A stretch of 64,000 nucleotides of DNA, taken from NCBI GenBank assembly GCA_021732525.1, contig JAKFUU010000002.1, forward strand, positions 1 to 64,000, in the 5' to 3' direction. Positions 56,586 through 64,000 of this stretch are shown here, piece by piece. The position numbers and the translations under genes are program-made. Below the pieces are notes generated by a model that saw only the letters and a list, made by a program, of their open reading frames with translations, was not told the DNA's origin and did no database searches. The stretch is from Sphingomonadaceae bacterium (GTDB lineage: Bacteria; Pseudomonadota; Alphaproteobacteria; Sphingomonadales; Sphingomonadaceae). Within the stretch, counting starts at the first letter, position 1, and each line of letters opens with the position of its first letter.

Positions 56586-57296
56586 TCAGCTTACGGTAAA
56601 TTTATTGCAAGTTGTCGCTGCCGTGCCGATATTGTTGACCAATCCGGCGCCAAGATTGCGGTCGTCGCGAATGTTAAAGGCCGCTTCTTGCCGCAAAATG
56701 GTTTCGGCAAGAAAAGCCTCACCGAACAAAGGTTGGTATCGATATTCGATCTCCACAAACATCACTGCGGTATTTGCAACCGCCTGCACCCGCGCCGTGC
56801 TTGGCCCTAGGCCCTGAAAGCTTGCCGGAGCGGTATTGGGGGTGGACGGCCCACCATAATCGCTGACGTCCATGCGCAAACCCAGGCAGCGCTGCCAACG
56901 GATAAATTGCCGCGGAACACCGGCACTATTATTGCCGACCTCAAGGCTGGATAATATAACGCGGCCATTTTCCAATAAACCGATTTTGTTCGTTTGCAGT
57001 CTTAGCCCGTCGAGGGCTTGTTTGACGTCAGCATCGGTTATCGTCGGTGTTCCTGTCCCGGTGCCATTTTGCCCAAGGCGCGAAGCGTTGTCGGCAAGGG
57101 TCAACGCCGCCTGACTGACCGCTGTGTTGGCAGCAAAAAGAAATGCGGATTCAGAACCGAACATGCCGATACCCAAAAAAATCGGTAAGGAAAAGGCAAA
57201 TTCGGTCACCGCCAACCCGCTCTGATCCAGTTTCAGACGCCTTAGAAATGAAGCGAAAGATTGATTGCCTTTTGAATTGTTCGTTGATTTTTTCAT
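56586..57296 (-). CDS. TadE/TadG-family pseudopilin-like protein
   Basis: Started at the ATG at 57296 (MKKSTNNSKG); the ORF-track start lies in the upstream gene. The 236-residue protein has one N-terminal hydrophobic helix after a short basic leader, DQSGLAVTEFAFSLPIFLGIGMFG, with the conserved Glu of TadE-like prepilins. The rest is a secreted domain with two cysteines (RCLGLRMDV, TTCNKF). Third gene of a three-gene minor-pilin cluster. Confidence 0.85.
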   Translation of the reverse strand: MKKSTNNSKGNQSFASFLRRLKLDQSGLAVTEFAFSLPIFLGIGMFGSESAFLFAANTAVSQAALTLADNASRLGQNGTGTGTPTITDADVKQALDGLRLQTNKIGLLENGRVILSSLEVGNNSAGVPRQFIRWQRCLGLRMDVSDYGGPSTPNTAPASFQGLGPSTARVQAVANTAVMFVEIEYRYQPLFGEAFLAETILRQEAAFNIRDDRNLGAGLVNNIGTAATTCNKFTVS

Positions 57297-57303
57297 ATTT
57301 TTC

Positions 57304-57981
57304 TCACGGGCAACTGCGTATGGTCGGCACACGCTGAATTTGCTGTCCAAATGGTTGGTTCCGCAAAATTGCAACGGAGGTTAATGTGCGTTGGGGTGAT
57401 ATTCCGGCAAAGGTGAAGGATGCATCTTTTTGGGTTCCATTATCATTGGCGGAACCGTTGCGTGAAAAACTACCCAAAGGGAATATGGGCGGATAGGTGA
57501 CAGTGACGGTATATTGCACGATATCTTGCGGCCCGCCAATGCCTTGCCTACCGACATCTGTATCCCACTGGAAATTTCCATTAACATCTTCATAAGTTTC
57601 GTTATTGTTGCAAATTCCGTCCCCGTTTGAATCGGTCAGGAGACGTTCGGCTTGATCAACATTGCTAAAGTTAGCGTAATTCTGCCGGTTGAAGAGGACA
57701 ACGGCATTGGCCGACAAGGACTGGACGACTGCGGTTACATTGGCATCAATTTCTGCAAAGCTTGCAGCGCCGGTTTCCAATGAACTGTCGCGCGCCGCTT
57801 TTTGCACGGCACCATCGAGCACAGCGCGCATGTAAACGGTATGGCCAATATCGAAGGCACCCAGCATCATAAACAGGAATACCGGGGCGACCAAGGCAAA
57901 TTCAACCGCAGCGACGCCGCCTTCTTCTCGCTTAAGCGCGAAGAGCCATTTTTGCAATTTGGCGATTTTTAGCGCGCTCAT
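57304..57981 (-). CDS. TadE-family minor pilin
   Basis: A 225-residue protein with EEGGVAAVEFALVAPVFLFMMLGAFDIGHTVYMRAVLDGAVQKAARD, a classic TadE-like domain: Gly-Val/Glu prepilin-type start, one membrane helix, then a conserved alpha segment. The exported part contains DSNGDGICNNNETYEDVNGN, an Asp/Asn-rich calcium-binding-like loop. Overlaps the upstream VWA gene by ATGA. Confidence 0.9.
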   Translation of the reverse strand: MSALKIAKLQKWLFALKREEGGVAAVEFALVAPVFLFMMLGAFDIGHTVYMRAVLDGAVQKAARDSSLETGAASFAEIDANVTAVVQSLSANAVVLFNRQNYANFSNVDQAERLLTDSNGDGICNNNETYEDVNGNFQWDTDVGRQGIGGPQDIVQYTVTVTYPPIFPLGSFSRNGSANDNGTQKDASFTFAGISPQRTLTSVAILRNQPFGQQIQRVPTIRSCP

Positions 57982-60038
57982 TGCGATAGCCTCAAATCGG
58001 CAATAACGTCAGCAATCTGACTGAAAATTGTGTTCAAAGTAGCGGCATTCGTTGAGACAAAGGCGCTGCTGGGACTGGCGCAATCGGTCAAATCGGTTGA
58101 TAGGCTGGTTGCAAAAGCGATGACCCATACCCGAATACCCTTTGCCTTTGCCGCTTCGCATATAGCTCGAAACCGGCTGTTATGCCGCGCATTTTGATTA
58201 TCAGCGCTCGCGTTTGTTACACGGCGATCGTGCCATTCAATTCCATAAGAGCTGCCGGATACCTGGCTGGTAAAAAGATCGCCGTCAGTCATAAAAATAA
58301 TATTGCGGCCAACAAAGCCGCCATTGGGCGGCGCTTCGTTAACATTCTCCGCGAATATTCCTTCCGTTGAACTCAGCCTTGTTCCCCACAGCATCCCCAA
58401 GTCATGATAAGTATTGCCCGCCGGTGTCAAACTATTGGCATAAGCAGCAAATTCCGTTGCGGATAATCTTGCTAAAAGCCGAGAAGCCACGGGGCAAGCG
58501 GTTTGAATCAAAACTCCGTTGGTGCTGGTTAGCGCGGCGTTGGCGAACCTATTATCTGAACTTGTCGTTCGAATATACATCACCTCTGGCCAATGTGGCC
58601 GCCATCTGCTGTTTGGATCGCCGGTGGGCGCGGTGTCGATATCAAGATCGGTTGCAGCGAGCGGCGTAATCCGCTCCAACCCGCCATCATAGGCAAACGT
58701 CGCAGCAGGGGTTGTGGTTCGTTCCTCGATACAACCTGCCCAGCGCGACGTTGCGGTACTGGTTATCACTTCTGACGGCGTTCTAGCCGCCGGATTTCTC
58801 GGTATTATCGAGTTTACATATGCCGCAACAGGAAAATCAAGCTGTCTATATTCCCAGCGTAAGAAGGTGGCGCCGGGGATCGAACCGTCCAAGGTTTCAT
58901 TATCAACGGTCATCGGACCGATTCTGGTAAAATTGCGAATACATTCGTCCCGAGAATTGCTATTCAGATTTGGTTGATCGTCGTCGCCATCAAAACTTCT
59001 AAAGGTGAAGGTATAAGTGGCACCTGGATCGCCGGTTCTTGTCGCATTCTGGCCGCTGCTATAACCAAGCGTAGCGGGGGTCCAACCACCTGGAATTGCC
59101 AAATTCGCCGAAAATTGATTGAAGCATTGCGCGCCCGTTACATCGCTCAGCCTTTCAGTACCGGATGTTCTACTGGTCGTGTTGGGCACCGCCGTCTTAA
59201 ATTGATAAACCGCACGGCGCGATTCGTAATTCCAAGTTTGACCCGCTGTGCCACCCGTTATCCAAGCGGGATTTCTATCAAAGAGTATGCGCCCGACATT
59301 CACCGCGCTGCTATAAGGAACGAAGGCATAGCGAACACGTGCGGTTGAACCGGCCGCTGCATCGGCAAGGGTGGTGTAGAAATTAATCATGGCAGCTCGC
59401 AGCGCCGCAATCCGGGTCGTTGTTCCGCCCGCTCCGTCGCTGATAGGCTGTGACATCGATCCCGTGGTATCGAGCACCATGGTGATGTCCGAATTGCCAA
59501 CTTCTAACGTTGCTTCACATGTAACGCTTAAGGAAATATTTTGCGTCGTCAGAATCGTATTATTTGACTCTGATGCTCTGCCACTGCGGGCTTGAACCCG
59601 TTCTTTTGAAGCGCGCTGTTCGGCGGTGTCATCTTCATCGGGGCTAAGAAGGCCCATGATCACCGTCGGCAATGTGGTTGTCGCCGTTGCACTAATCGTT
59701 GTTCCAGCGTTGGGGCTAGTTGGGGTAAAGACAGTGGCGGTGGCCCCTTGAAATCCGTCGGGAAAATTATTGTTGAAAAAACTGTTGGCGCGGCTAACCG
59801 CATTGGCATCAAATGCGCCCTCACCAACCGCTTTTCTAGCCGCAAGCACACCGGCATCGCAGGCTTGTTGCAACCGTGCCTTCACCATATAAGCGCGGCT
59901 ACCATCGACGGCGCCGCCGATCATCACAACCAGCGGCACTATAGCAGCACCCACGATGGCAAGCGTGTTACCGCCCTGATCTTTGCGCAAACGGGATAAG
60001 AAACCACCTGCGTCAAAAAATCTGATTTTTTTTGCCAT
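57978..60038 (-). CDS. TadG-like protein with von Willebrand A domain
   Basis: A 686-residue protein. The N-terminal TadG-type membrane helix is DQGGNTLAIVGAAIVPLVVMIGGAVDGSRAYMVKARLQQACDA. A large extracytoplasmic VWA domain follows, with the metal-ion site ITMVLDTTGSMSQP, IIFMTDGDLFTSQ and a closing VWVIAFATSL. Such proteins are accessory to Tad/Flp pilus loci and surface adhesion. No tadA, rcpA or flp is present in the window. Confidence 0.9.
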   Translation of the reverse strand: MAKKIRFFDAGGFLSRLRKDQGGNTLAIVGAAIVPLVVMIGGAVDGSRAYMVKARLQQACDAGVLAARKAVGEGAFDANAVSRANSFFNNNFPDGFQGATATVFTPTSPNAGTTISATATTTLPTVIMGLLSPDEDDTAEQRASKERVQARSGRASESNNTILTTQNISLSVTCEATLEVGNSDITMVLDTTGSMSQPISDGAGGTTTRIAALRAAMINFYTTLADAAAGSTARVRYAFVPYSSAVNVGRILFDRNPAWITGGTAGQTWNYESRRAVYQFKTAVPNTTSRTSGTERLSDVTGAQCFNQFSANLAIPGGWTPATLGYSSGQNATRTGDPGATYTFTFRSFDGDDDQPNLNSNSRDECIRNFTRIGPMTVDNETLDGSIPGATFLRWEYRQLDFPVAAYVNSIIPRNPAARTPSEVITSTATSRWAGCIEERTTTPAATFAYDGGLERITPLAATDLDIDTAPTGDPNSRWRPHWPEVMYIRTTSSDNRFANAALTSTNGVLIQTACPVASRLLARLSATEFAAYANSLTPAGNTYHDLGMLWGTRLSSTEGIFAENVNEAPPNGGFVGRNIIFMTDGDLFTSQVSGSSYGIEWHDRRVTNASADNQNARHNSRFRAICEAAKAKGIRVWVIAFATSLSTDLTDCASPSSAFVSTNAATLNTIFSQIADVIADLRLSQ

Positions 60039-60173
60039 TTTGCTGTCCCCGGTTGGCGGTGATTAATTTAACAGCGATGCCTATGCACCGACGATAGTAA
60101 GCGAGGTTTGAATTTGCGTGGTTACTAATATCTTTACCTTGATTTTTCGCCATTTTGCGTTTGCAACGATCCG

Positions 60174-60806
60174 ATGAATCTGGATTTAGCCCCGCTTGCG
60201 CCGCCAAAACGACTCGCCGTCGCTTATGCCAGGGGGCCGCAGAAACAGGCGTTGATCGTCTTACTGTTATTTGACGTCATGTTGGGCGGGATATTCTATA
60301 AGAATTCTGAGCCGATTCTGGCACAATTGCGCATGGCATGGTGGCGTGACGTCATCGCCAAGGCCCCGGCGGACCGGCCATCGGGGGAGCCATTGATCGC
60401 GCATCTTTCCGGGCTGCAAATGGCTTATCCCGATTGGAATGTCGAACGGCGGATGTTGGGCTTGATCGATGGCTGGGATGAATTGATGACCGGCGATATA
60501 TGGGATGACGCCATAATCGGCCGCCATATTGACGCGCGGGCGCGGGCCATATTCTGCGGGTTTGGCGCAATATGCCCGCGGGGTGAGGGCGATGACCTTG
60601 CCCAATTGGGGCGCGATTGGGCCTTATCCGATCTGCGAAGCTATTGCCGCGACGGCGCGCAGATGGCCGCTATCCACGCCTTTCCCCGCGTGCGCGCTGG
60701 ACGATTGCCCGCCCATATCCCGCGGGCCTTGGCGATTTTGGAGCGGTCCGCCCGGGATAATCTTTCCCCCATCGCGCTATTCTGGCATGCCTTGACAGGG
60801 CGGTGA
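60174..60806 (+). CDS. squalene/phytoene synthase-like protein
   Basis: A 210-residue protein. EPILAQLRMAWWRDVIAKAP, WDELMTG and an LPAHIPRALAILERSARD tail resemble the squalene/phytoene-synthase fold, including the branch related to NDUFAF6. However, the Asp-rich substrate motifs (DxxxD) of true synthases are not evident. Probably not a terpene synthase; role unknown. Divergent from the Tad cluster and 60 bp upstream of the EF-hand gene. Confidence 0.6.
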   Translation: MNLDLAPLAPPKRLAVAYARGPQKQALIVLLLFDVMLGGIFYKNSEPILAQLRMAWWRDVIAKAPADRPSGEPLIAHLSGLQMAYPDWNVERRMLGLIDGWDELMTGDIWDDAIIGRHIDARARAIFCGFGAICPRGEGDDLAQLGRDWALSDLRSYCRDGAQMAAIHAFPRVRAGRLPAHIPRALAILERSARDNLSPIALFWHALTGR

Positions 60807-60867
60807 GGGCGATCGCAAATGGCAACAGTGGCTGGTGCGGGGCCTGCCGAGCAAGGGAGGGTATGAT

Positions 60868-61329
60868 ATGCAAAAATTTATGGCGGGCGGGTTGGCCGGA
60901 ATCGTGCTTATCACCGGCGGCCTGCTTTTTTGGCAATTGCAAGCGCAAGATGACGTTGAAATTCCGCCGCCGCCGCCAACCGAGGCACCTCAGGGCTTGC
61001 CGGTTGCCGATGCGGGCGCCTTAACCCGCGGTCCGGCCCCGCCCGAACCGCCGCAAGCGGCCAAGGCAAGCCGTGAACAGCAACGTTTCAACCGATATGA
61101 CCGCAACCGAGATGAGGCGATTTCGCGCATCGAAATGATGAGCAGCCGGACCAAAGCCTTCAAAAAGCTGGATCAAAATGGCGATAATCTTTTGACATTT
61201 GAAGAATGGGCGGTGGCCACGTCGCAGCGGTTCGCCGCCGCCGATGTTGATGACGATAACCGGCTCACCCGTCCCGAATTTGCCAGCACAAAGCCCAAAT
61301 CGACCCCTAAGGCGCGCTGCAATTGTTAG
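60868..61329 (+). CDS. membrane-anchored or secreted EF-hand protein
   Basis: Started at the ATG at 60868, 7 nt after GGAGG; 153 residues. An N-terminal hydrophobic segment (MAGGLAGIVLITGGLLFWQL) is followed by a Pro-rich linker and three EF-hand loops: DRNRDEAISRIE, DQNGDNLLTFEE and DVDDDNRLTRPE, all with the acidic ligands at positions 1, 3, 5 and 12. It should bind calcium outside the cytoplasm. It ends RCNC. Confidence 0.88.
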   Translation: MQKFMAGGLAGIVLITGGLLFWQLQAQDDVEIPPPPPTEAPQGLPVADAGALTRGPAPPEPPQAAKASREQQRFNRYDRNRDEAISRIEMMSSRTKAFKKLDQNGDNLLTFEEWAVATSQRFAAADVDDDNRLTRPEFASTKPKSTPKARCNC

Positions 61330-61350
61330 GGTAACCGGCAGGCCTTGCCG

Positions 61351-62694
61351 TTAACCCGCCAATCGGTTCACCCCGATCCAGCTTGCATATTCCGCCCGTG
61401 CCCGCGCCGTCATCGCTTGTTTGCGCGCTTTTTTATGCACCTGTTCATCCAATGGCGCAAATAGCCCGAAATTGACATTCATCGGTTGATAATCCTGCGC
61501 ATGGGCATCACCGGTAATATGCCCGAATAAAGCGCCAAGCGCGGTCGTGCCCGGCGGCGGCGGCATGGTGCGCCCGGCCAATTCCGATGCCGTCATGATG
61601 CCAGCAAGCAAACCGATGGCGGCGCTTTCCACATATCCCTCACAGCCGGTAATCTGCCCCGCAAAGCGGATATGCGGCGCGGATTTCAGCCGCAATTGCC
61701 GGTCGAGCAGCAATGGCGAACAGATGAAGCTATTGCGGTGCAACCCGCCCAGCCGCGCAAATTCCGCCTTTTCCAACCCCGGTATCGTGCGGAATAACGC
61801 AACCTGCGCCGCGTGTTTCATCTTGGTTTGAAAACCAACCATATTCCAGATCGAGCCTTGTTTATTATCTTGCCGCAGCTGGACCACCGCATGCGGCCAG
61901 CGCCCGGTTTTTGGATTATCGAGACCCACCGGCTTCATGGGGCCAAACCGCAGCGTTTCAAGCCCGCGTTCGGCCATCACCTCAATCGGCATGCAGGCGG
62001 CAAAATAAGGCGTGTCTTTCTCCCAATCCTTAAATTCGGTCTTTTCGGCATCCAGCAAACCTTGATGGAAAGCCAAATATTGGTCCTTATCCATTGGGCA
62101 ATTGATATAATCCTTGCCGTCGCCCTCGGTTGAAGATTTGTCCCAGCGGCTGGCGTACCAGGCGACATTCATGTCGATACTGTCGTGAAAGACGGTGGGC
62201 GCTATCGCATCAAAAAAGGCAAGGCTGTCTTTACCCGTTGCCGACAAGATACTGCCGGCCAACGCCGCCGCGGTCAATGGCCCGGTGGCGACTATGGTGA
62301 GACCGTCCGGCGGCAGCATATCGATCCGTTCGCGATTTATTTCGATATTGCCATGGCCGCGCAGCCGCTTTTCAACTTCGGCCGAAAAAATGGCGCGGTC
62401 CACCGCCAAAGCCGATCCGGCAGGCACACGGGCCGCCGCCGCCGCCGCCATGATAACCGAATCCAAATCGCGCATTTCCTGATGGATTAAGCCCACCGCG
62501 TTATTTTCCGCATCATCGCTGCGAAAGCTGTTGGAGCAAACCAATTCGGCCAGCCCGTCCCCTTGATGCGCGGGGGTGCTATCTCCGCTGCCGCGCATTT
62601 CGGATAGGCGCACATTGACACCGCGTTTTGCAAGCTGCCAAGCGGCCTCGCATCCGGCCAATCCGCCGCCGATAACATGTACGTCGTAACCCAT
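61351..62694 (-). CDS. trmFO: methylenetetrahydrofolate-tRNA-(uracil-5-)-methyltransferase TrmFO
   Basis: Started at the ATG at 62694 ([19 protein letters not shown]), giving 447 residues; the ORF-track extension is not family-like. The dinucleotide fold [66 protein letters not shown] and [19 protein letters not shown] are TrmFO signatures. It makes the T54 ribothymidine of tRNA using folate and FAD. Confidence 0.96.
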   Translation of the reverse strand: MGYDVHVIGGGLAGCEAAWQLAKRGVNVRLSEMRGSGDSTPAHQGDGLAELVCSNSFRSDDAENNAVGLIHQEMRDLDSVIMAAAAAARVPAGSALAVDRAIFSAEVEKRLRGHGNIEINRERIDMLPPDGLTIVATGPLTAAALAGSILSATGKDSLAFFDAIAPTVFHDSIDMNVAWYASRWDKSSTEGDGKDYINCPMDKDQYLAFHQGLLDAEKTEFKDWEKDTPYFAACMPIEVMAERGLETLRFGPMKPVGLDNPKTGRWPHAVVQLRQDNKQGSIWNMVGFQTKMKHAAQVALFRTIPGLEKAEFARLGGLHRNSFICSPLLLDRQLRLKSAPHIRFAGQITGCEGYVESAAIGLLAGIMTASELAGRTMPPPPGTTALGALFGHITGDAHAQDYQPMNVNFGLFAPLDEQVHKKARKQAMTARARAEYASWIGVNRLAG

Positions 62695-62913
62695 CGCCAA
62701 GGCCCGTAGCAAAAATGCTTGCGGCTGGACAGGCAAAAGGCGAAAAGATCGCGATGACACAAGATCTTGCGCATAAAAGACCGTGGCTATTCGCCAGGAC
62801 GATTCCATGATTAGCGCGCCGCAGATTTTGGACGCAGGTTTCCCTTGGTTGGCAAAAGAGGGCGGTCGGCGCGGAAGCGCTGGGGTGCTTCCGGCCCTGA
62901 GGGCTGGATTGAT

Positions 62914-62956
62914 GGCGGCGCGGACCCAGGGTCTTCACTCGCGCCGCCGCCTTTTT
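62914..62956 (+). terminator. GC-rich hairpin with T-run, terminator-like
   Basis: GGCGGCGCG pairs with CGCGCCGCC over 9 bp around an inner GACC-CAG-GGTC hairpin, then GCCTTTTTG. On the plus strand it looks like an intrinsic terminator, but no plus-strand gene precedes it, so it may end a small RNA. Confidence 0.45.
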
Positions 62957-63261
62957 GCTATGTTCCGGCCAAAACAAGGAAATGCGGATCAAAAAGGCTC
63001 CGTAACCGGCCCCGCATCCTTCCGCACCATTTCCGGCGCGGGGCAGGGGATTACTCCTCCGCCGCTTTTGGAACTTTGGCATTTGCGCTGGTCTGGGTTT
63101 GATCGAACAGACCCAATTTTGACGTGAAACACGCCCCCCGCGCCGACCGTTGCCGGGGTATCCCCCCGACGTCCCGTCAAACCCGTCCCGCATTCTAGAC
63201 TGCGGACTTGTTTGACGCGGCACAGCTAACCCATATGGTTATCTGTAGGAAAGAAAAAAAT

Positions 63262-63410
63262 GGTTTCGCGCAGAGGCGCAGAGCTTTCGCAGAGGGCGTA
63301 ACGACAATTTGCGCGTAGCGCCTTTTGGCTCGTGCGAAACAAAGTTAACGCTCCGGTGAGCGCAAAAATCTCTGCGGTCCCTGCGAAACTTAGCGCCTCT
63401 GCGCGAAACC
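63262..63410. repeat. 149-bp inverted repeat, GGTTTCGCGCAGAGGCGC family
   Basis: Perfect 18-bp terminal inverted repeats (63262-63279 and 63393-63410) enclose a partly symmetrical interior (CGCAGAG / CTCTGCG, GCGCGTAGCGCC). It looks like a miniature non-coding repeat element downstream of gyrA; no second copy was noticed in the window. Confidence 0.9.
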
Positions 63411-63465
63411 GTTGATCGCGGACGTGCAAAATCACGGGATAGATTTGGCCGCCTCGCGTTTCCCT

Positions 63466-63569
63466 AGAGCAAGCAGCGCGATATCTGAATCACACTGCCC
63501 GCTCTATCACTTTGTTGTCGCATCGCTTTTTGCGGAAAACCGGTTCCCACTTTTCCGCACGATGCTCTA
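63466..63569 (-). repeat. 104-bp stop-anchored repeat, copy D (gyrA)
   Basis: On the minus strand it begins TAGAGCATCGTGCG with the gyrA stop codon and ends TTGCTCT. It aligns gaplessly with copy C after greA at roughly 85 percent identity by eye. Confidence 0.93.
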
Positions 63570-64000
63570 AACCGCAGTTTCGTTGATGGGCGCTATTTCC
63601 GCTCCGTCCGCTTCCGCCCCTTCCTCGCTCTCCCCAATTTTCGCGGCGCTGACCACATGTTCATTGTCATCGACATTGAACAGCCGCACGCCCGCCGTGC
63701 CGCGGCCCAGCACGCGCAGGCTGCCCAATGGCATGCGGATCAGCTTGGCCTGATCGGTAACCAGCATCAACTGGTCGTCTTTGGTCGCGGGGAAGCTCGC
63801 CACCACGGGGCCGTTGCGTTTGATATTGTCGATATTGGTCACGCCTTGCCCGCCGCGCCCGATGCGGCGATATTCATAGGCCGACGACATTTTGCCATAG
63901 CCATTGGCGCAGACCGTCAGGATGAATTGTTCGCGCGCCGCCAATTCGGCGATGCGTTCGGGGGTTAGCGTCGGTTCGCCCTCCCTTTCGGGTTTCCACG
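63567..64000 (-). CDS. gyrA: DNA gyrase subunit A, C-terminal end
   Basis: The frame runs off the right edge (upstream codons read WKPEREGEPTLTPERIAELAAREQ), so the ORF-track start is internal. The visible about 144 residues are the last blades of the GyrA beta-pinwheel that wraps DNA: ILTVCANGYGKMSSAYEYRRIGRGGQGV, then KLIRMPLGSLRVLGRGTAGVRLFNV, followed by an acidic tail. Gyrase introduces negative supercoils. The stop codon is the start of a 104-bp repeat. Confidence 0.96.
   Translation of the reverse strand, partial: WKPEREGEPTLTPERIAELAAREQFILTVCANGYGKMSSAYEYRRIGRGGQGVTNIDNIKRNGPVVASFPATKDDQLMLVTDQAKLIRMPLGSLRVLGRGTAGVRLFNVDDNEHVVSAAKIGESEEGAEADGAEIAPINETAV

Larger units (their letters stand above)
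62695..63566. other. 872-bp region without a supportable gene
   Basis: ORFs on both strands (62783-63127 plus, 62579-63223 minus) have arginine- and proline-rich, low-complexity translations with no start signal or family, so I do not call them. The region holds a strong hairpin with a short T-run (62914-62956), further self-complementary GC-rich stretches (about 63000-63060), a 149-bp inverted repeat (63262-63410) and the gyrA-linked 104-bp repeat. The first 200 bp should contain the trmFO promoter. Confidence 0.7.

Noticed and set aside
62783-63127. 114-residue plus-strand ORF in the trmFO-gyrA gap
   Set aside because: No ribosome site, signal or family; the same bases form strong RNA-type hairpins.
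62579-63223. 214-residue minus-strand ORF upstream of trmFO
   Set aside because: It overlaps the trmFO start, is Arg/Pro/Gly-rich without a ribosome site, and looks like GC-rich random coding.

Overview
The window reads as a chromosomal segment of an alphaproteobacterium, most likely a member of the Sphingomonadales. This rests on the familiar order divL-like / tsaE / amgK / murU / addB / addA / trxA, the dnaG-rpoD pair, a pyruvate dehydrogenase E1-beta with a fused lipoyl domain, moderately high GC, and abundant short palindromic intergenic repeats. Almost every base is in a recognisable gene. No prophage, insertion sequence, CRISPR array or rRNA operon is visible.

Layout. 1-2.7 kb: the 3' end of an M2 (ACE-like) dipeptidase, a small KOW protein, AMP nucleosidase and a peroxiredoxin. 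2.7-15.4 kb: ahcY behind a palindromic operator candidate and followed by a terminator, then a tightly overlapping operon of divL-like pseudo-histidine kinase, tsaE, amgK, murU, addB and addA. 15.5-20.7 kb: trxA, argJ, a small secreted protein directly upstream of secA, and secA. 20.7-33 kb: a TSUP permease, tRNA-Asn, nadK-moaA, a GGDEF/EAL protein, sdhE-mfd, recG, a PilZ protein and tyrS. 32.5-37.2 kb: a DOMON-like protein, a NamZ-type muramidase, a MoxR/CoxE pair and an unknown protein. 37.3-42.7 kb: rpoD, dnaG interrupted by an intein, and a YqeY-like gene. 42.8-49.2 kb: carA and carB separated by a small lipoprotein candidate, a REP element and an antisense VapBC/FitAB-type toxin-antitoxin module, then greA. 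49.4-52 kb: a rhomboid-like pseudoprotease and a YqjD/E/K-like envelope cluster. 52.2-56.4 kb: eno, ftsB, pdhA, pdhB. 56.6-60 kb: three Tad-pilus-type pseudopilin/VWA genes. 60.2-64 kb: a squalene-synthase-like protein, an EF-hand protein, trmFO and the 3' end of gyrA.

The most notable item is a 314-residue intein with both LAGLIDADG-type motifs inside DnaG. It sits exactly at the third zinc ligand of the CHC2 zinc ribbon, so primase can only assemble its metal site after splicing. Also of interest are a 92-residue secreted protein with a RAP motif near its C terminus placed like SecM in front of secA; four copies of an exactly 104-bp element, each beginning with the TAG stop codon of the adjacent gene; a 96-bp palindromic-repeat-like insertion kept in frame within carA; and a DivL-type kinase with Tyr in place of the phospho-accepting His.

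Genes that act together: AmgK and MurU, and possibly NamZ, in MurNAc salvage; AddAB in double-strand break repair; Mfd and RecG in repair; DnaG and RpoD in macromolecular synthesis; PdhA, PdhB and Eno in lower glycolysis; SecA and FtsB in envelope biogenesis. All calls come from reading the sequence and the supplied translations; no database search was run.
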